A stretch of DNA of 64,000 nucleotides from Trichobilharzia szidati. Taxonomy: Eukaryota > Platyhelminthes > Trematoda > Strigeidida > Schistosomatidae. Position 1 is the stretch's first letter, and the number at the start of each line of letters is the position of its first letter. The translations under genes were made by a program, and so were the position numbers. Positions 1 to 10,905 of this stretch are shown one piece after another. The notes under the pieces were generated by a model. That model did not search any database and was not told the origin of the DNA. It saw nothing but the letters and a program-made list of their open reading frames with translations. The DNA lies in NCBI GenBank assembly GCA_944472155.2, contig OX235277.1:35164804-35228803 (forward strand), in the 5' to 3' direction.

Positions 1-72
1 TCAAAGGAGGCCAATGTGCTTACCAGCTGCATTTCCGTTGGTTGTTTGTTCCAACACTTGTTCTAACACTCC

Positions 73-1446
73 ATGGAATCGGGGGAACTGCCAAAGGAAT
101 GGAAAAGAAGCATCCTATCTTCGATGTTCAAGGGTGGGAATAGGCAAAATCCCACCAGTTATAGACCAGTAGCTCTACTTCCAGTGGTATCAAAAGTGCT
201 GGAAAGTATAATTGATGATCACATCTGGGAATATCTGGATAGGTCTAAAATACTCCATGAAGCCCAACACGGTTTCAGGAAAGGAAGATCCTGCGTCACT
301 AACTTATTATCAGCTTGTGACGACTGGACATCATGCTGGGATATGAACGTTCCAGTCCATGTGATCACTCTAAACTTTGAGAAGGCATTTGACACTGTTC
401 ACCATGACCTTCTCCTACACAAAATAAGCCAGGTAGGTTTAGGTAAACCACTTCTGTTATGGTTGAAGGACTACCTAACTGAAAGGAAATTTTGCACCAA
501 GGTCAATCGAGTCCGGTCATCTTGGCATAGCTCGTTATCAGGAGTGTCGCAGGGTTCTATCCTGGGACCACTGATGTTCTTGATTTTTATCAATGATCTA
601 CCATGCCGTCTAAGCTGCCCGGCTCTTCTCTATGCTGACGACGTGAAGATATGGAGGGCGATAAAGTGTCCGGAGGACTCACATAGACTGCAGGCAGATC
701 TAAGGCTTCCGGAAGACTGGGCGGTGGCCAGTGGCATGACTTTCAGCCTGAAAAAGTGCAAAGTAGTGAAGTTACGCACCTGTAGACTGCAGAATGCAAG
801 TTATACCTTGTGCAATGAAAGCCTGTCCTGCACAACGTCGGAACGTCACTTAGGTCTAGTTCTAACGGAAAAAATGGGCACAAGCGTAAATTACAGGGGT
901 GACGTAGCGAGGGCATATGCGGTCATACACTTTACACATAGACAATTAGGTGCACTCACTCCTGAGCTCTTTCTAAGGTTGTATAAAACATACGACAGAC
1001 CGCATCTTGAGGTGCATAATATCATTGCACCCCCACTGATTCGAAGAGACGCCAACCCCTTGGAAAGAGTCCAACGATGGGCAACAAAAGCAGTGGTTGG
1101 TCTCCGAAATAAACCATATGTTGAAAGGCTGAAGAAATTAGGCCTATTCACACTTAGCTACCGTCGTCTTAGGGGGCATTTAATTACTGCCTACAAAATA
1201 ACAAATGAGCAGAATCACCCAAACAAAGGTGTTCTGCCATTGAGTAGGTATAGGCTCCCTCGTGGAAATCCTAGAAGGATAGCTCATCAGAGGGCAAGGA
1301 CCCGGGTGCGCTCCCACTTCTTTTCGCTGCGGGTTTGCCGTCCCTGGAATTCCTTACCGGCAGATGTAGCTAAGGAACGCCTTTAAGCGAAGGCTGGACA
1401 ACCATGCAGCGAAACATGGACTTCATCCAAATGGCCTTTCCCCTTA
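73..1446 (+). pseudogene. Non-LTR retrotransposon reverse transcriptase, inactivated
   Basis: The ORF from 73 to 1386 (437 codons) is the reverse transcriptase part of a CR1/Jockey-type non-LTR retrotransposon. Visible blocks in order are SYRPVALLPVVSKVLE (about residues 29-44), HGFRKGRS (66-73), motif A ITLNFEKAFD (98-107), motif B SGVSQGSILGPL (156-167) and the catalytic YADD box in LLYADDVKIW (185-194). The first Asp of motif A, normally a metal ligand in the D-x-x-x-A-F-D pattern, is Asn, so the enzyme should be dead. No endonuclease precedes it inside the window, so it is 5' truncated or cut by the window edge. The ORF ends at 1386, but another frame continues (FKRRLDNHAAKHGL...) to a stop near 1446, which points to a frameshift just before 1378. 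The initial Met is only the first in-frame ATG. Clade assignment is by motif style only. Confidence 0.88.
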
Positions 1447-2096
1447 AAATCGCATACACCATTCAGCGGTAGACAATTAAACTTGTCGTTTTACTTCTTC
1501 ACATTCTCTTAAGTCTGACTCTCCTGACAGCTTTAACTACACTATTATTAATATTATTATTATTATCATTATTACTGGTTAATATACCGGTTGACTGACT
1601 GTTGTTACGTTTTCTTATTCTTTTTCTGTCTGTTAGTCTGAATAACTTCACTAATTATATCTATTGTTGTTATTATTTCTTGTCTGTTGACGACGATACC
1701 GAAGGACCAACTGGTGAAGGGATCAACTCCATTCACAGTAGTAAGTCTTAACACACCTCATACTGCAAACCGGCTATAATTAATCCCTGCACTACTCCTT
1801 TTGGAGTCAACCAAAGCTACGGCAGTCGAGTGGCGGGACGAGCTACGCAGACGTTTACCAAAGATCAGGAACCTCTACCTCACAATCAAGAGGCGAGCAC
1901 AAAGAAATCAAATTGGTTTATACTAGCTCGCAAAAACGACATTGGATAATGGATATATGAGCATATCTAATTAGGAAACACTTTTGTCTGGTGACTATTT
2001 TACATTGTTCTATAACTACTGTACCTGTAGTGTGTCTTAGGTTATATCCAATGTCATCTGGAAACCGAGTACCATTGGTAGAGGTATGAACTATGT
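1447..2096. other. Retroelement 3' tail and spacer with ATT microsatellite
   Basis: No gene seen. The first part probably belongs to the untranslated 3' tail of the upstream retroelement and includes an ATT-rich simple repeat at about 1541-1575. The rest carries no ORF or RNA signature I can support. The downstream part may include the 3' end of the minus-strand element that follows. Confidence 0.5.
1541..1575. repeat. ATT/TTA microsatellite
   Basis: A short run of imperfect ATT/TTA trinucleotides, interrupted by one C. It sits shortly after the broken reverse transcriptase and may mark its 3' tail. Confidence 0.7.
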
Positions 2097-2693
2097 TTAG
2101 TCACAGTCGTCATAGCTATAGTGTTTCAAGTCCCAGGATTTCACATCTAGTAGAGTAGATTGTGCCGTTTTTGATATGATTGAGCAATAATCTAGGAGTG
2201 GGCGCACACAAACTTTGTACAGAAGTATTCTGGATTCATTTCTGTAGAAGTTGCTGAGTAGATAGCCAATTAGCCTGCACGATTTCGACACTTGTTTCGA
2301 GATATGCTCTGAAAATGATAGGTAATGTGAATATTTTAGTCCTAGGTCTAGTACAGGTTTGAATCTGGGAAGTTTATGGCCTTGAATTACTAGGTCGAGT
2401 TCTAGGTTGGAACAAATTATGCAGAGCCAGCCGCACTTCTCGACATTGAACTCGAGTCTCCAGGTGTCACACCATCTAACCATTTTTATCAATTCTTCTT
2501 GTATAGAGTTCACAGTTGTGCCGAGATCTGTATTTGTGCATGTATAGGTCAGCTTTAAGTCATATGCATATAGTATTGGTTTACCTATGCTAAAGTATTT
2601 GCTTATACTGTTTGTGTATATTATGAAATGGAGAGGGCCTAATACACTCTCCTGAATGACTCCACTGCTAGTTGGTCTAGACCTGGAGGTCAT
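2097..2693 (-). pseudogene. Reverse transcriptase C-terminal half, mutated catalytic box
   Basis: A 198-codon ORF. It contains motif B as SGVIQESVLGPL (the usual form is SGV-Q-G-S-LGP) and the catalytic box as LYAYDLKL, where YADD has become YAYD, removing one catalytic Asp. It continues through the thumb-like region with a typical CVRPLLDYCS block. Two independent motif losses plus frame breaks show it is not functional. It is a different, older copy from the plus-strand RT at the left edge. Confidence 0.82.
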
Positions 2694-2960
2694 CGAGCCA
2701 ACCGTTTTTGTCTGGTTTCTATCCCGGGGAGATTTTACCCAGTTCTGGAGAGGGTTGCGTATCCCTAGTGAGCATAACCTACTGACTAGCAGACTGTGTA
2801 GCGCTGTCGAAGGCTTTCCTCATATCAAAATAAGGGATAGTTAATAGACATCTATCTTTCTGTAGGTGACTTTGTTGAAAAAGTGTATGTGGCATGTGGC
2901 GCATGATCTTTTCTTGAGGAACCCGTGTTGTAACTGGTTGATTAGTTTATGTTTTGGGAA

Positions 2961-3452
2961 TTAGTCTGACATTCGGTCTTTGATTACTTTCTTCATGATC
3001 CTTGATATGATAGGCGTTATATTGACAGGCCTATAATTGCATGCACTATTTTTGGCTCCTGCTCTATGCTTAGGCAATATACATGTGTTTTCCCAAATTT
3101 CAGGGTAGGTCCGTGTCTCTAGTAAGAGGGTAAATATTCTAAGCAATAAGACTATTATATCCGTGCTACCGTTTTTGTGTATGATAGATGATATATCACC
3201 TATCCCACAACTTCCGGTAGCTTTTAATGTCTTTACCGCTGATGCTATATTTTGTGCATTGAAGTTGATTTCGCCTAACTTGTAGTTCTTGTCGCAGGTT
3301 ATATCGAGAATTGGGGACGGTTGCGCTTTGGTGTCATTGGAGAACCACTGGCTGATGAGTTGACTGATAATCTGGGGATCATCATGAATTATACCTTCAT
3401 GTTCCAAGTGGCTAATATTGTTGTCTTTACCCTTCTTCAGTCGTTTCTGCAA
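2961..3452 (-). pseudogene. Reverse transcriptase N-terminal part of the same element
   Basis: A 163-codon ORF. The central SCGIGDISSIIH block corresponds to the P-G-D-x-I segment before the RT core, and the end, ENTCILPKHRAGAKNSACNYRPVNITPIISRI (quoted here only as landmarks: ILPKH, NYRPVNITPIISRI), corresponds to the K-x-G-x-x-x-NYRPI-S-x-x-S region. It is separated from the catalytic half by about 270 bases with frame breaks. No intact protein can come from it. Confidence 0.8.
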
Positions 3453-4054
3453 GATCTTGCAGAGTTTCTGAGTTTTAGAGGTGCCCCCTAGGGCTTTATT
3501 TTCCTCGAGTTGTGCCTTCGTTTTATGTCTCTCCCCAAGATTTTTAAAAGTTTCGTGTATCTGGTGTGATGCACTAAATTATTCATGTAAATAAAATTTC
3601 CTTTTCAGTTTCCTTAGTTATAATCACGTTTTGCGGTACATGAAAAGAGTTGGTGTCTTTAGGGTAGATTTTACGGATGCGATTGTGTTTCTTGCCGAAC
3701 TGATTGTCTTGTAGAAGGTATTAAGTGTTACTTCTCAGTTTTTATGGGTGAAGTATTCATCGCAGTCAGAGCTTCTCAAGAGCGCAGGTAGGAATTCGCA
3801 GTTGACATATCTATGGTCCCCATATTGATAGTAAACCGGGGAATTTTTAGGTGTGTGTTTAATCGTTAAGTTAAGGAAGTAGAGTGCGGTACAGTGCATT
3901 GTGATCGCTGTTGTCGAGTTTATTCTCCACCTCTATTGAGTTTGGTTATATTTCGTGTCAGTGGATGAAGTCGATAATATTGTTATGTTGTATTGGGATG
4001 CGTACGCACTACTTCCATTCTGCTACATCTACAGCTTTTAGGAGCTGTTCGTGA

Positions 4055-4560
4055 ATTCTAGGTCCAGTGTTGGTTTCACAGTTCACTCTGGGGAGTTTGG
4101 AATCGCCACAAGCTATTTTTTAGTCGAATCGAAGCTTAGTTCCATGCTCTAGTATTTCTCCAATAGCGGTATCAGTCGTTTTATGGCTGTTAGGGCTTCT
4201 TTTTATACATCCCACGAGAATTTGTTTTCATTCGTGTGGAGTTCTAACTACTTAGATTCTGGAAGTTAGTCGATAGTTGGGTTGGTAGATGTATTGGAGT
4301 CAGTGTAATGAGAGGCATATATATTAGACACCCACCTCCTCTTTTGCCCACTCTATCATTCCTGTGGTTGTGGTAGTTGTCAATTACTAGCTTTGTGTCA
4401 GGTATATTATTAGTCAGCTAGGTTTCAGTTACATAGGCTAGTTCTGGCCATTGCATGTATATCAGACAGCGAAGGGATGTTATCTTGTAAAGGAGAGATC
4501 GAACATCTAGGGAAATAATCTTCACAAAACCAAGGTTGTTGGGAGGATAGTTAGTACGCC
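4055..4560 (-). pseudogene. AP-type endonuclease remnant of the element
   Basis: Reading the minus strand over about 4480-4330 gives PELAYVTET, a stop, then LTNNIPDTKL, NDRVGKRGGG. This is the ETWL...DR...GGG signature of retrotransposon endonucleases, with the Trp codon turned into TAG. Lower in the same piece, about 4115-4075, GDSKLPRVN matches the GDFNLP motif. It is too short for long-ORF detection because of stops. It supports a once full-length element. Confidence 0.7.
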
Positions 4561-4615
4561 TTCTCGTTACTATCCCTAAACCTTGGTTGCTCATATTATG
4601 TTTGGAGGGATCCTA

Positions 4616-4954
4616 TTATTGTCTGAACAAATTGCGCAGCCAAAAGGGGTATTGTTTGCTGCAGCCGAAAAAATCCTGTTGCACATATTGGTCTCTGGCA
4701 TCATTACGTTGGTATATGGGATTATTTATCGATATTAGGTAGTTTGTTTCGCTGTTCAGGTTGTAATTTGCACGGCCAAAGTACCCTGTGTTTAAATTGT
4801 CTTGAGGGTTGTTGTTGCTGGGTCTTCCGTAGTCGCATATTTGTTGACTCATCTCGCGCGTGTATGCAGAAGGACCGTGAGTCAACCTATACGTGGTAAG
4901 TTGATGGGGTTCTACAGAAATACTATGAGCGTTCGAGGATAAATTTCCGTTCAT
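4616..4954 (-). pseudogene. Probable N-terminal/ORF1 piece of the non-LTR element
   Basis: A 112-codon Asn/Gln/Tyr-rich ORF just upstream (in minus-strand sense) of the endonuclease remnant. No domain is recognised. The assignment rests on position and on the low-complexity composition common in such leaders. It could also be chance. Confidence 0.4.
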
Positions 4955-5225
4955 ATGCTACCAACTGGTGTCCTGTCTAGTAGCCGATATGTTCTTATTA
5001 TTCATTTTGGATCCTGTTCTCAAGTTATGTGTGCCTCTAGGCATATTACAACCTCGGTTAATACGGGAGCCGTGGGTCTGATTCTGGTGTTTGGTCAGTT
5101 TGGCGCCCCATGCGTGTCTGCTAGCTCGTGGCTTTGTGCGGATAAAGCTATATTTTCTGTTAGCTCTCAGCTAACATGGTCTGTCGCCCACACTTTGCTT
5201 ATTGAACAATCATTCAAACAATAGC

Positions 5226-8200
5226 TGCTCAAGAACTCCATTTTCAATTTACAAATATGCATTATTCCGTCAGCAGGAAGTACGTTTCTGAAATATCGAA
5301 GGTTGAAGTCGCCAGCCAGGTTGAGGTGTTGTCAGCTGGAATACAAAGCAGAGTGTATCTAGACTTTATCTTTCATAGATACATAATCATGGAGGAATTT
5401 GAGCGGAAAGAACAAATAAAACCAGACATTTAGAAGGACTACTTCCACTTGAAGTTACCACCCTGATTTAGAGATGCTCATGTGATGAATATACTTGATT
5501 CAGCATGAGATGGCGTTTCTTATGTCATCGATGTAATAGAATTAGAAAATATTCTCTATCATGATTCCTTGTGGAATATTTACATTTCTCATCTCATAAA
5601 GAACATAATTCTACCATTGAGACAAAATTAAGAGATCTTTCGAATCCAGTAGCCTCATCTGTGTGAAAATGATCAACCATGGCTGTTCAAGTGAACGTGG
5701 AACTTGGTTTCAGGATATCTGTGTTAGATGTCGCGTTGGGGACAACCATTTTGAAGGCTACTCACTAACAACTCGAAACGACACAGATAGGCTGGGAATT
5801 CAGACAAAGGCGAAAGGCTATCGAAGGTGAAGACGTCAAGGTTAGCGAGAGTAAAATACAGGAGTCTATGTATAAAAATAAAAGTAAGGTTGGAAAGAGA
5901 TGTGTTGCTTGAGACATCATTACTTCTTGAAAGCATTGTTACGAGCGCACGATAAGTTTCAGTGATAGTTCGTTGCTTCATTCCATTTATTGTGTGAGGG
6001 CTGAGGTACTACCCGAGTGCCCAGACCGAAGCAAGTGGTTTTCTCAAGGAATCACCCCCGAGCCGTTGACTTGGAGTCTAATCCACAAGCAGCGGAGCAG
6101 CGTCAGGAGCTGCGTTCACATGGTTCCCGGTGACTAATATGGGTTCATACGCCATTTGATCCGGTTGGATTCTGGGGTCCATGTACCCCATGGTAACTGC
6201 TTTTAGTCTAACCACTATCGAAACAACCTTGCTGACATGGTAAAACCCGCAAGAACATGAGCCCCAGCCAGTTAAGCTTGTTGGGTCACTACGGTATTCA
6301 AGCCCGACCACCACGGCAAAGTAGCAGTTGTCGGCAAGGATTAGAAACACATCAATCCCAAGCAAATAGAATTGAATTTTGACACCTCCACAACGAGTCC
6401 TCAGTAAAGTGGGAGATAGGGCGTGCTACTGTCACAGTTCATTGAACATGTAGTTTTGTTGAAAATACGTACATCTCATTTCCTCAGTCTAACCGATAAT
6501 CACATGAGTAAACAATAATGCATAAGCCTTGATGATCCTCCACTGTATACTGCTGGCTTCAACTATTCCTGTAGAACTATGTTCTCAACTGTGACTGAGA
6601 CATATTAAATAGCTACCTCATCTACCAAAGAGCTTGTAGTGACCCGTTTTATTACTCATCATCACAGTATACTTTCACTATGTAATTAGACTTTGATTTC
6701 TTTATCACTCTAAAGATTGCGTGTTAACAATTGATAATTTTGTACTCGCTCGACTTTTGAATTTTGATTGCTGCAATAATACACTATCGTATTCCTTCGC
6801 AAGTGCCTTTTGAATTACGTTGTGGATGTCGAGTAATCGCAACGTTAGGACACAATCATAAACGCGAAGAAGTACTAAGATATACGTGTACGCTAGTTTA
6901 GTCAAAATATAGCAGCACAACAAGCTCCGTTTCAACTCATTTAGTTTATTGTGAACATTGATTCAGTGAGCACGTCTAACACTTTATTCAAGTTCAACAA
7001 ACAGTCATACATGAGAAAAAATATGGTGTGGTTCTGACATCTACTTCTTCACTGCTAGTAGACTGTTTGGTGACATGACTTGAAAGTTTTGTTCACAGCA
7101 GACTGGCAAATCAACCTTACCTTCGTGAATGATTTGTTGGTGACACCGTTATTATCTATGTTATGGAGCAGTACCTAGGGAATTCTTCCGAAAACTGAAG
7201 CACAACCCTTCCAACTGTAAAGTGTGTTATTCAGCATACATTTTTTCACTCTTGGTTACGCCGACTTAAGACCAGCTACTTCCGATTACGTATCAGTGTA
7301 TGGAAGGCAATATGGACTGAGTAGTTATTACCGCCCAAACCTGCCTCACTTTGGTGAGGAGAAGAAACTAACTGTGTTGTTCGTGAACCGAATGCGTGAT
7401 ATCAGCTTATGTTGCTCTCAAATTTTCACCTGGTGCCTACTCTCTAAACTGTTCTCCTCATTCTCGAATACATTGAAAAATGTCGAGTATTACTCCTGGT
7501 TGGATTTCCATTGGCTATAATTACCCACTGATAGACAAAATGTAAGTTCTGTGTCACTCACTTCCACCCTCTATCCGACTACTGAGTAGAGTGAGCAAGG
7601 GGAACTGGAAGATGACACACGCTTCATAAGTGGCATTTCTTGCAGCAGTAATTGGTCAATATCACCATGTCATGGAGGTGGTAATCAACCAAGAAAAGCA
7701 GTGCTCCAATTGGAAGGTGGAAATGTTTAAGAAAGCTTGAACCAGTAGATTACACAACGTGCATTTTGAGGATCTTCGACGAGTAATTAGGAAGCAAACG
7801 TGTGCTCAAACTGACTGCATAACAAGCAATCAAAGATGAAGTATTCGGAATAATAATGTGATTATGACAGCTATAATCTATGAAAGGCTTAGTAGGAGGG
7901 AATATTTTTCAATTTTTACATTCATGTACTGATGGCCGAGGCTCGGAAAGGAGCTGAAGTAATTTCTTCTGAACACACATATCTGGCTGACTTCTTCAGG
8001 TGGATTCCGATGATCTCATCTGTATGTAGAAGACGAGCTCACAAGATGAAATGAATATTAGTAGGAATGCGATGAATAATTCTACATGCTTTATTAGTAT
8101 CGCTTTTACTCTCACTACAAACAAGGTGTGCTAGAACAGAGCTGTGAATAGATCTTGTTCACGATTTTTGTGTAATCGTGAAGGATGCTGTTCGGAAATC

Positions 8201-9138
8201 CGATGATGGACAAGTCTAGTTATGTGGCCAATCTAACTGGTTTCAGAGGAGCAGTCAAACTGGTGGATATGCACAGAGGAGGTGAAATAAGAAGCGCTTC
8301 AATATTAAGTGGAATGCAAGTTGTCTGAATAGGAATTACGGATTCAGACAGAATTGAACCTGGATCCAATACTCCTCACCACCCGATGAAGTGACAAAAT
8401 GAGCACAAATAACATGAGCTTTTTAATTCTGTGAACACATGACGTTCGTTATAATCTCATACACTTATGAGATACAACGATCTTCTAATGGTTTGCTGTG
8501 TTTAATAATTCACCCATTTGATGAAGTTAAAAATTGCCTCATTCTGAATAACTACCATTAGGTTACTGTATATAAGCTGGATTGTGTGAATTCTGATCTA
8601 CTTTTATCTTGAAAAAGCCATGAACAACATAGCGAGAAGTCAGTAGAAACAATATTGATTTATGTTTTTATTGATTGAGAAATACAAAAGCTGGTATGAC
8701 AATAATCTTCATTGGTGCACAGACAACAGACAATAACAACTGGTTTTGTCTTGCATGCATGTTAAAATTTGACACTGAGTGAAAGTACAACATTGCGATA
8801 ATCTTTGTGCAGTTAATTATGAATTACAAATTGATAACAAATATGAATGAATAAAAGTTGTGAACACAATGTTCAGTAAATGTTTAGGAGATTCGGAACA
8901 TTCGGAATTCTGAACATATTTAAATTCCGCAGACTCAAATGCAATCACATGGGAGAATAAGTGAGATGAGTGAATTGTCGTTGATGAAGTAAAATAAATA
9001 CTACATTAAAATATGTTGCAATTAAGTGAAATCAGATACGAAAATAATGTAGAAACGTCGACGACTGAAAAGCGTCTTGTTGCCTTTGCTAACTACAATG
9101 ATCGTGAGCATTATTGATGAACACTGAGAGGAGAATAT
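5226..9138. other. Gene-poor spacer; includes probable 3' UTR of the minus-strand gene
   Basis: No coding region is supported here. The short ORFs (5724-5981, 6078-6365, 6705-6935, 7224-7520) show no recognisable motif. Positions 6000-6370 are less AT-rich than their surroundings and may be a fragment of a dispersed repeat, but I cannot place it. The right edge should contain the 3' UTR of the membrane-protein gene, with a candidate AATAAA (minus) at 8667-8672. Confidence 0.5.
8667..8672 (-). terminator. Candidate polyadenylation signal AATAAA
   Basis: AATAAA on the minus strand, about 470 bases after the proposed stop codon at 9139-9141. A second AATAAA overlaps the stop codon itself (9138-9143) and is probably too close to be used alone. 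Hexamers are common in AT-rich DNA, so this is tentative. Confidence 0.3.
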
Positions 9139-9236
9139 TTATTTCACCAATTTCTGTTTACACCATCGTCTATACGAGAAGTAGATAATGGTTAATATCG
9201 CCAAAACTGACACGAGTACTATTGCTACAATGGTAC
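9139..9236 (-). CDS. Terminal exon: transmembrane helix and cytoplasmic tail
   Basis: The minus strand shows a strong acceptor (CTTGATTCTCCTCCTCCAG, ending at 9237) followed by an open phase-1 frame of 31 residues and TAA at 9141-9139. Residues 2-20 or so are a classic membrane span (TIVAIVLVSVLAILTIIYFS), followed by the stop-transfer-like tail YRRWCKQKLVK. The positive residues on the C-terminal side predict a type I orientation, ectodomain outside. The upstream exon at 12296 ends with a single G, giving a GGT glycine at the junction. I place this as the last exon of the minus-strand multi-exon gene because phase and strand match all the others. The phase match and the helix are seen; membership in the same transcript is inferred. 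Confidence 0.68.
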
Positions 9237-10145
9237 CTGGAGGAGGAGAATCAAGACAAAAGAGAAACTGGATCATTTTTAATTTCACATGTGGTGAATC
9301 GACAGCATCATATCACAAATTCTTTCATATCAATAAATATAATACAGTGATTTCGTTCAATAACATCACTAGTAGATTTCAGCGGAAAACGGTCATTCAC
9401 ATATGAATAGATGCTAGTGGGTACGTGCATACAAAATCTTACTTCAATTATAGTCGTCAGGTGAATATAAATAACCTGTCTATATGTAAACGTGTCTATC
9501 TTCATGCACTTCATATTCGAATAGCAACATGTGGAGTGAATCTTGCACACTGGATCTACTTATTGGAAGTTCTGTTTGAAAGACTAACAGGAATTAAACG
9601 TAATGCAGTTTCGTTGAGTTCATTGGTGACAGCGATCTGTGGCAGATAATTCGATAATGGTTCTCAGGAAGAATCATGTGAAAGTATTTCTGAAGTGAGA
9701 CTGAAGCACGGACACTGCATCTCGAATTATTAATACCCTTTAAAGAGAACAGTCATATTGTTTCAAGAATAGTCTTGTGATTTGAGAAAGGTACTAACCT
9801 TCCTGGAAGTAAAACATGTTGAATGAAAATGTGGTAAGGTCTGGTATTGAACTGAAGAGTGATGCTTGAACGGTGGTTGCTTAACTTCGTCTTTGTCAAG
9901 GAAACAGATAGTGAAGACAATGTGGGTCAGAAGTAATCGGGCGTTAAATAACACTGTACATAAATCATGCGAAAGGACTTAAATCATTCCATCCTGTGTT
10001 CAATATAGTCAGTTGAACAAATCATAGATATCGGGGTCTCTGTGGGATAACTTTAGGAGATCCCGGAGCAAGTTGAACTGAAACGATTATGCTCCGACTA
10101 AGTAAGTGGAATACGGAGTGTGTTACAAATTAGATTATATTATCT
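9237..10145. other. Intron of the minus-strand gene (proposed)
   Basis: No exon-like pattern was found. The ORFs on either strand (9188-9406, 9308-9550, 9425-9649, 9763-9954) have no recognisable content. Confidence 0.4.
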
Positions 10146-10199
10146 TTGCGAAGTTTAATCAAACTGAAAATCCCCGTTGAGTTATATAAAAGAAAAAGC

Positions 10200-10397
10200 G
10201 TTCAGCAATGTGCATCTGCCAATTCGCCTGCTCGTGTGGAGATAGGAATGTCGTCCGTACCCAGCATTCCTCATCCAAACGTATCATCGAACACTTACCT
10301 TCATGATTCGCTAAAGAAGAGAAGAAAGATTCCCTCGCCACACTTTTATCCTGAAAGGCTTGATAGAATCAGAACACGAAGCCTACCCGCAAAATAA
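10200..10397 (+). mobile_element. Penelope-like element fragment
   Basis: The frame containing VEIGMSSVPSIPHPN and SSNTYLHDSLKKR matches the start of the minus-strand ORF at 24743-25300 (EIGMSAAPRVRYPN, LSDTYSHGGLEAE). This is therefore a truncated copy of the same Penelope-like element. It leads directly into the repeat at 10381-10905. It contains a candidate 12-bp micro-exon on the other strand (10299-10310). Confidence 0.6.
10299..10310 (-). CDS. Candidate 12-bp micro-exon inside a transposon fragment
   Basis: On the minus strand a strong pyrimidine tract and acceptor (CTTTCTTCTCTTCTTTAG) precede 12 bases, CGAATCATGAAG, followed by the consensus donor GTAAGTG. The length is a multiple of 3 and phase 1 is open (Asn-His-Glu). 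It would join the 12296 exon to the terminal exon with Ala and Gly junction codons. Against it, the sequence belongs to a Penelope-like fragment and may be splice-like by chance. Confidence 0.3.
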
Positions 10398-10905
10398 CTT
10401 CAAAATTATCAACAGAAAACGTGGGAATTTTATTTACAGAATGCTAATCAAATTCCTTCAAACTCCAGAAGCAATCACAGCTAACAGCGTAAATTCTCAA
10501 CTCTGTATACAACAGAAGTTGCTTCAGTGCTAAATCTACACTGGACCTGATCTCGCTTAACACTGGATAAGTAAATCGTATGTTGATTACTTCCTTATAG
10601 TGATATTTTCTCCCACCAACCCCTACTAAATTTCTACCCCTTATAACCACTCTTGTCAACTTGATTCTCGATCAAATATCAGTTGAATGCTACTCAACCC
10701 ACTCAGTTATATTGAGTCACTCAATCTACTTATTTTATTTCATTTCAGTTTCTACCCAATTAACGCTTTCTACATTGCCTAACTGGTTATCTGAAATTTC
10801 CAGTTCAAATGAAACATCTTGGCATATATTGCATTTGTTGCTAACAAATTTACTATTCATTTGCGATTTTGAAGCTTGAGGATGATATCACCGAAAAGAT
10901 ATACT
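10381..10905 (+). repeat. Dispersed repeat, copy 1 (inverted copy at 23.7-24.2 kb)
   Basis: About 500 bases match, in inverted orientation, 23690-24215. The right part (about 10700-10800) also matches 25390-25480 in direct orientation. Because copies abut Penelope-like coding fragments, this is probably the element's terminal or untranslated part. The ORFs in it (10444-10659, 10661-10879) have no recognisable content. Confidence 0.75.

Larger units (their letters stand above)
2097..5225 (-). mobile_element. Decayed full-length non-LTR retrotransposon
   Basis: Pieces of one minus-strand element can be read in order: an N-terminal ORF piece (4616-4954), an apurinic-type endonuclease remnant (about 4055-4560), the start of the reverse transcriptase (2961-3452) and its catalytic and C-terminal half (2097-2693). 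Stops and frameshifts break every join. The order ORF1/endonuclease/RT is what the family would show. The outer limits are approximate because no target-site duplication or poly-A tail was identified. Confidence 0.78.

Noticed and set aside
891..1151. Minus-strand ORF of 86 codons
   Set aside because: Antisense shadow of the reverse transcriptase frame.
4955..5224. Plus-strand ORF of 89 codons
   Set aside because: No motif, overlaps the 5' part of the minus-strand retroelement; most likely a shadow.
7555..7605. Exon-like segment on the minus strand with acceptor TTGCTCACTCTACTCAG and donor GTGAGT
   Set aside because: The exon would be 20 bases, breaking phase 1, and it lies beyond the stop-containing terminal exon.
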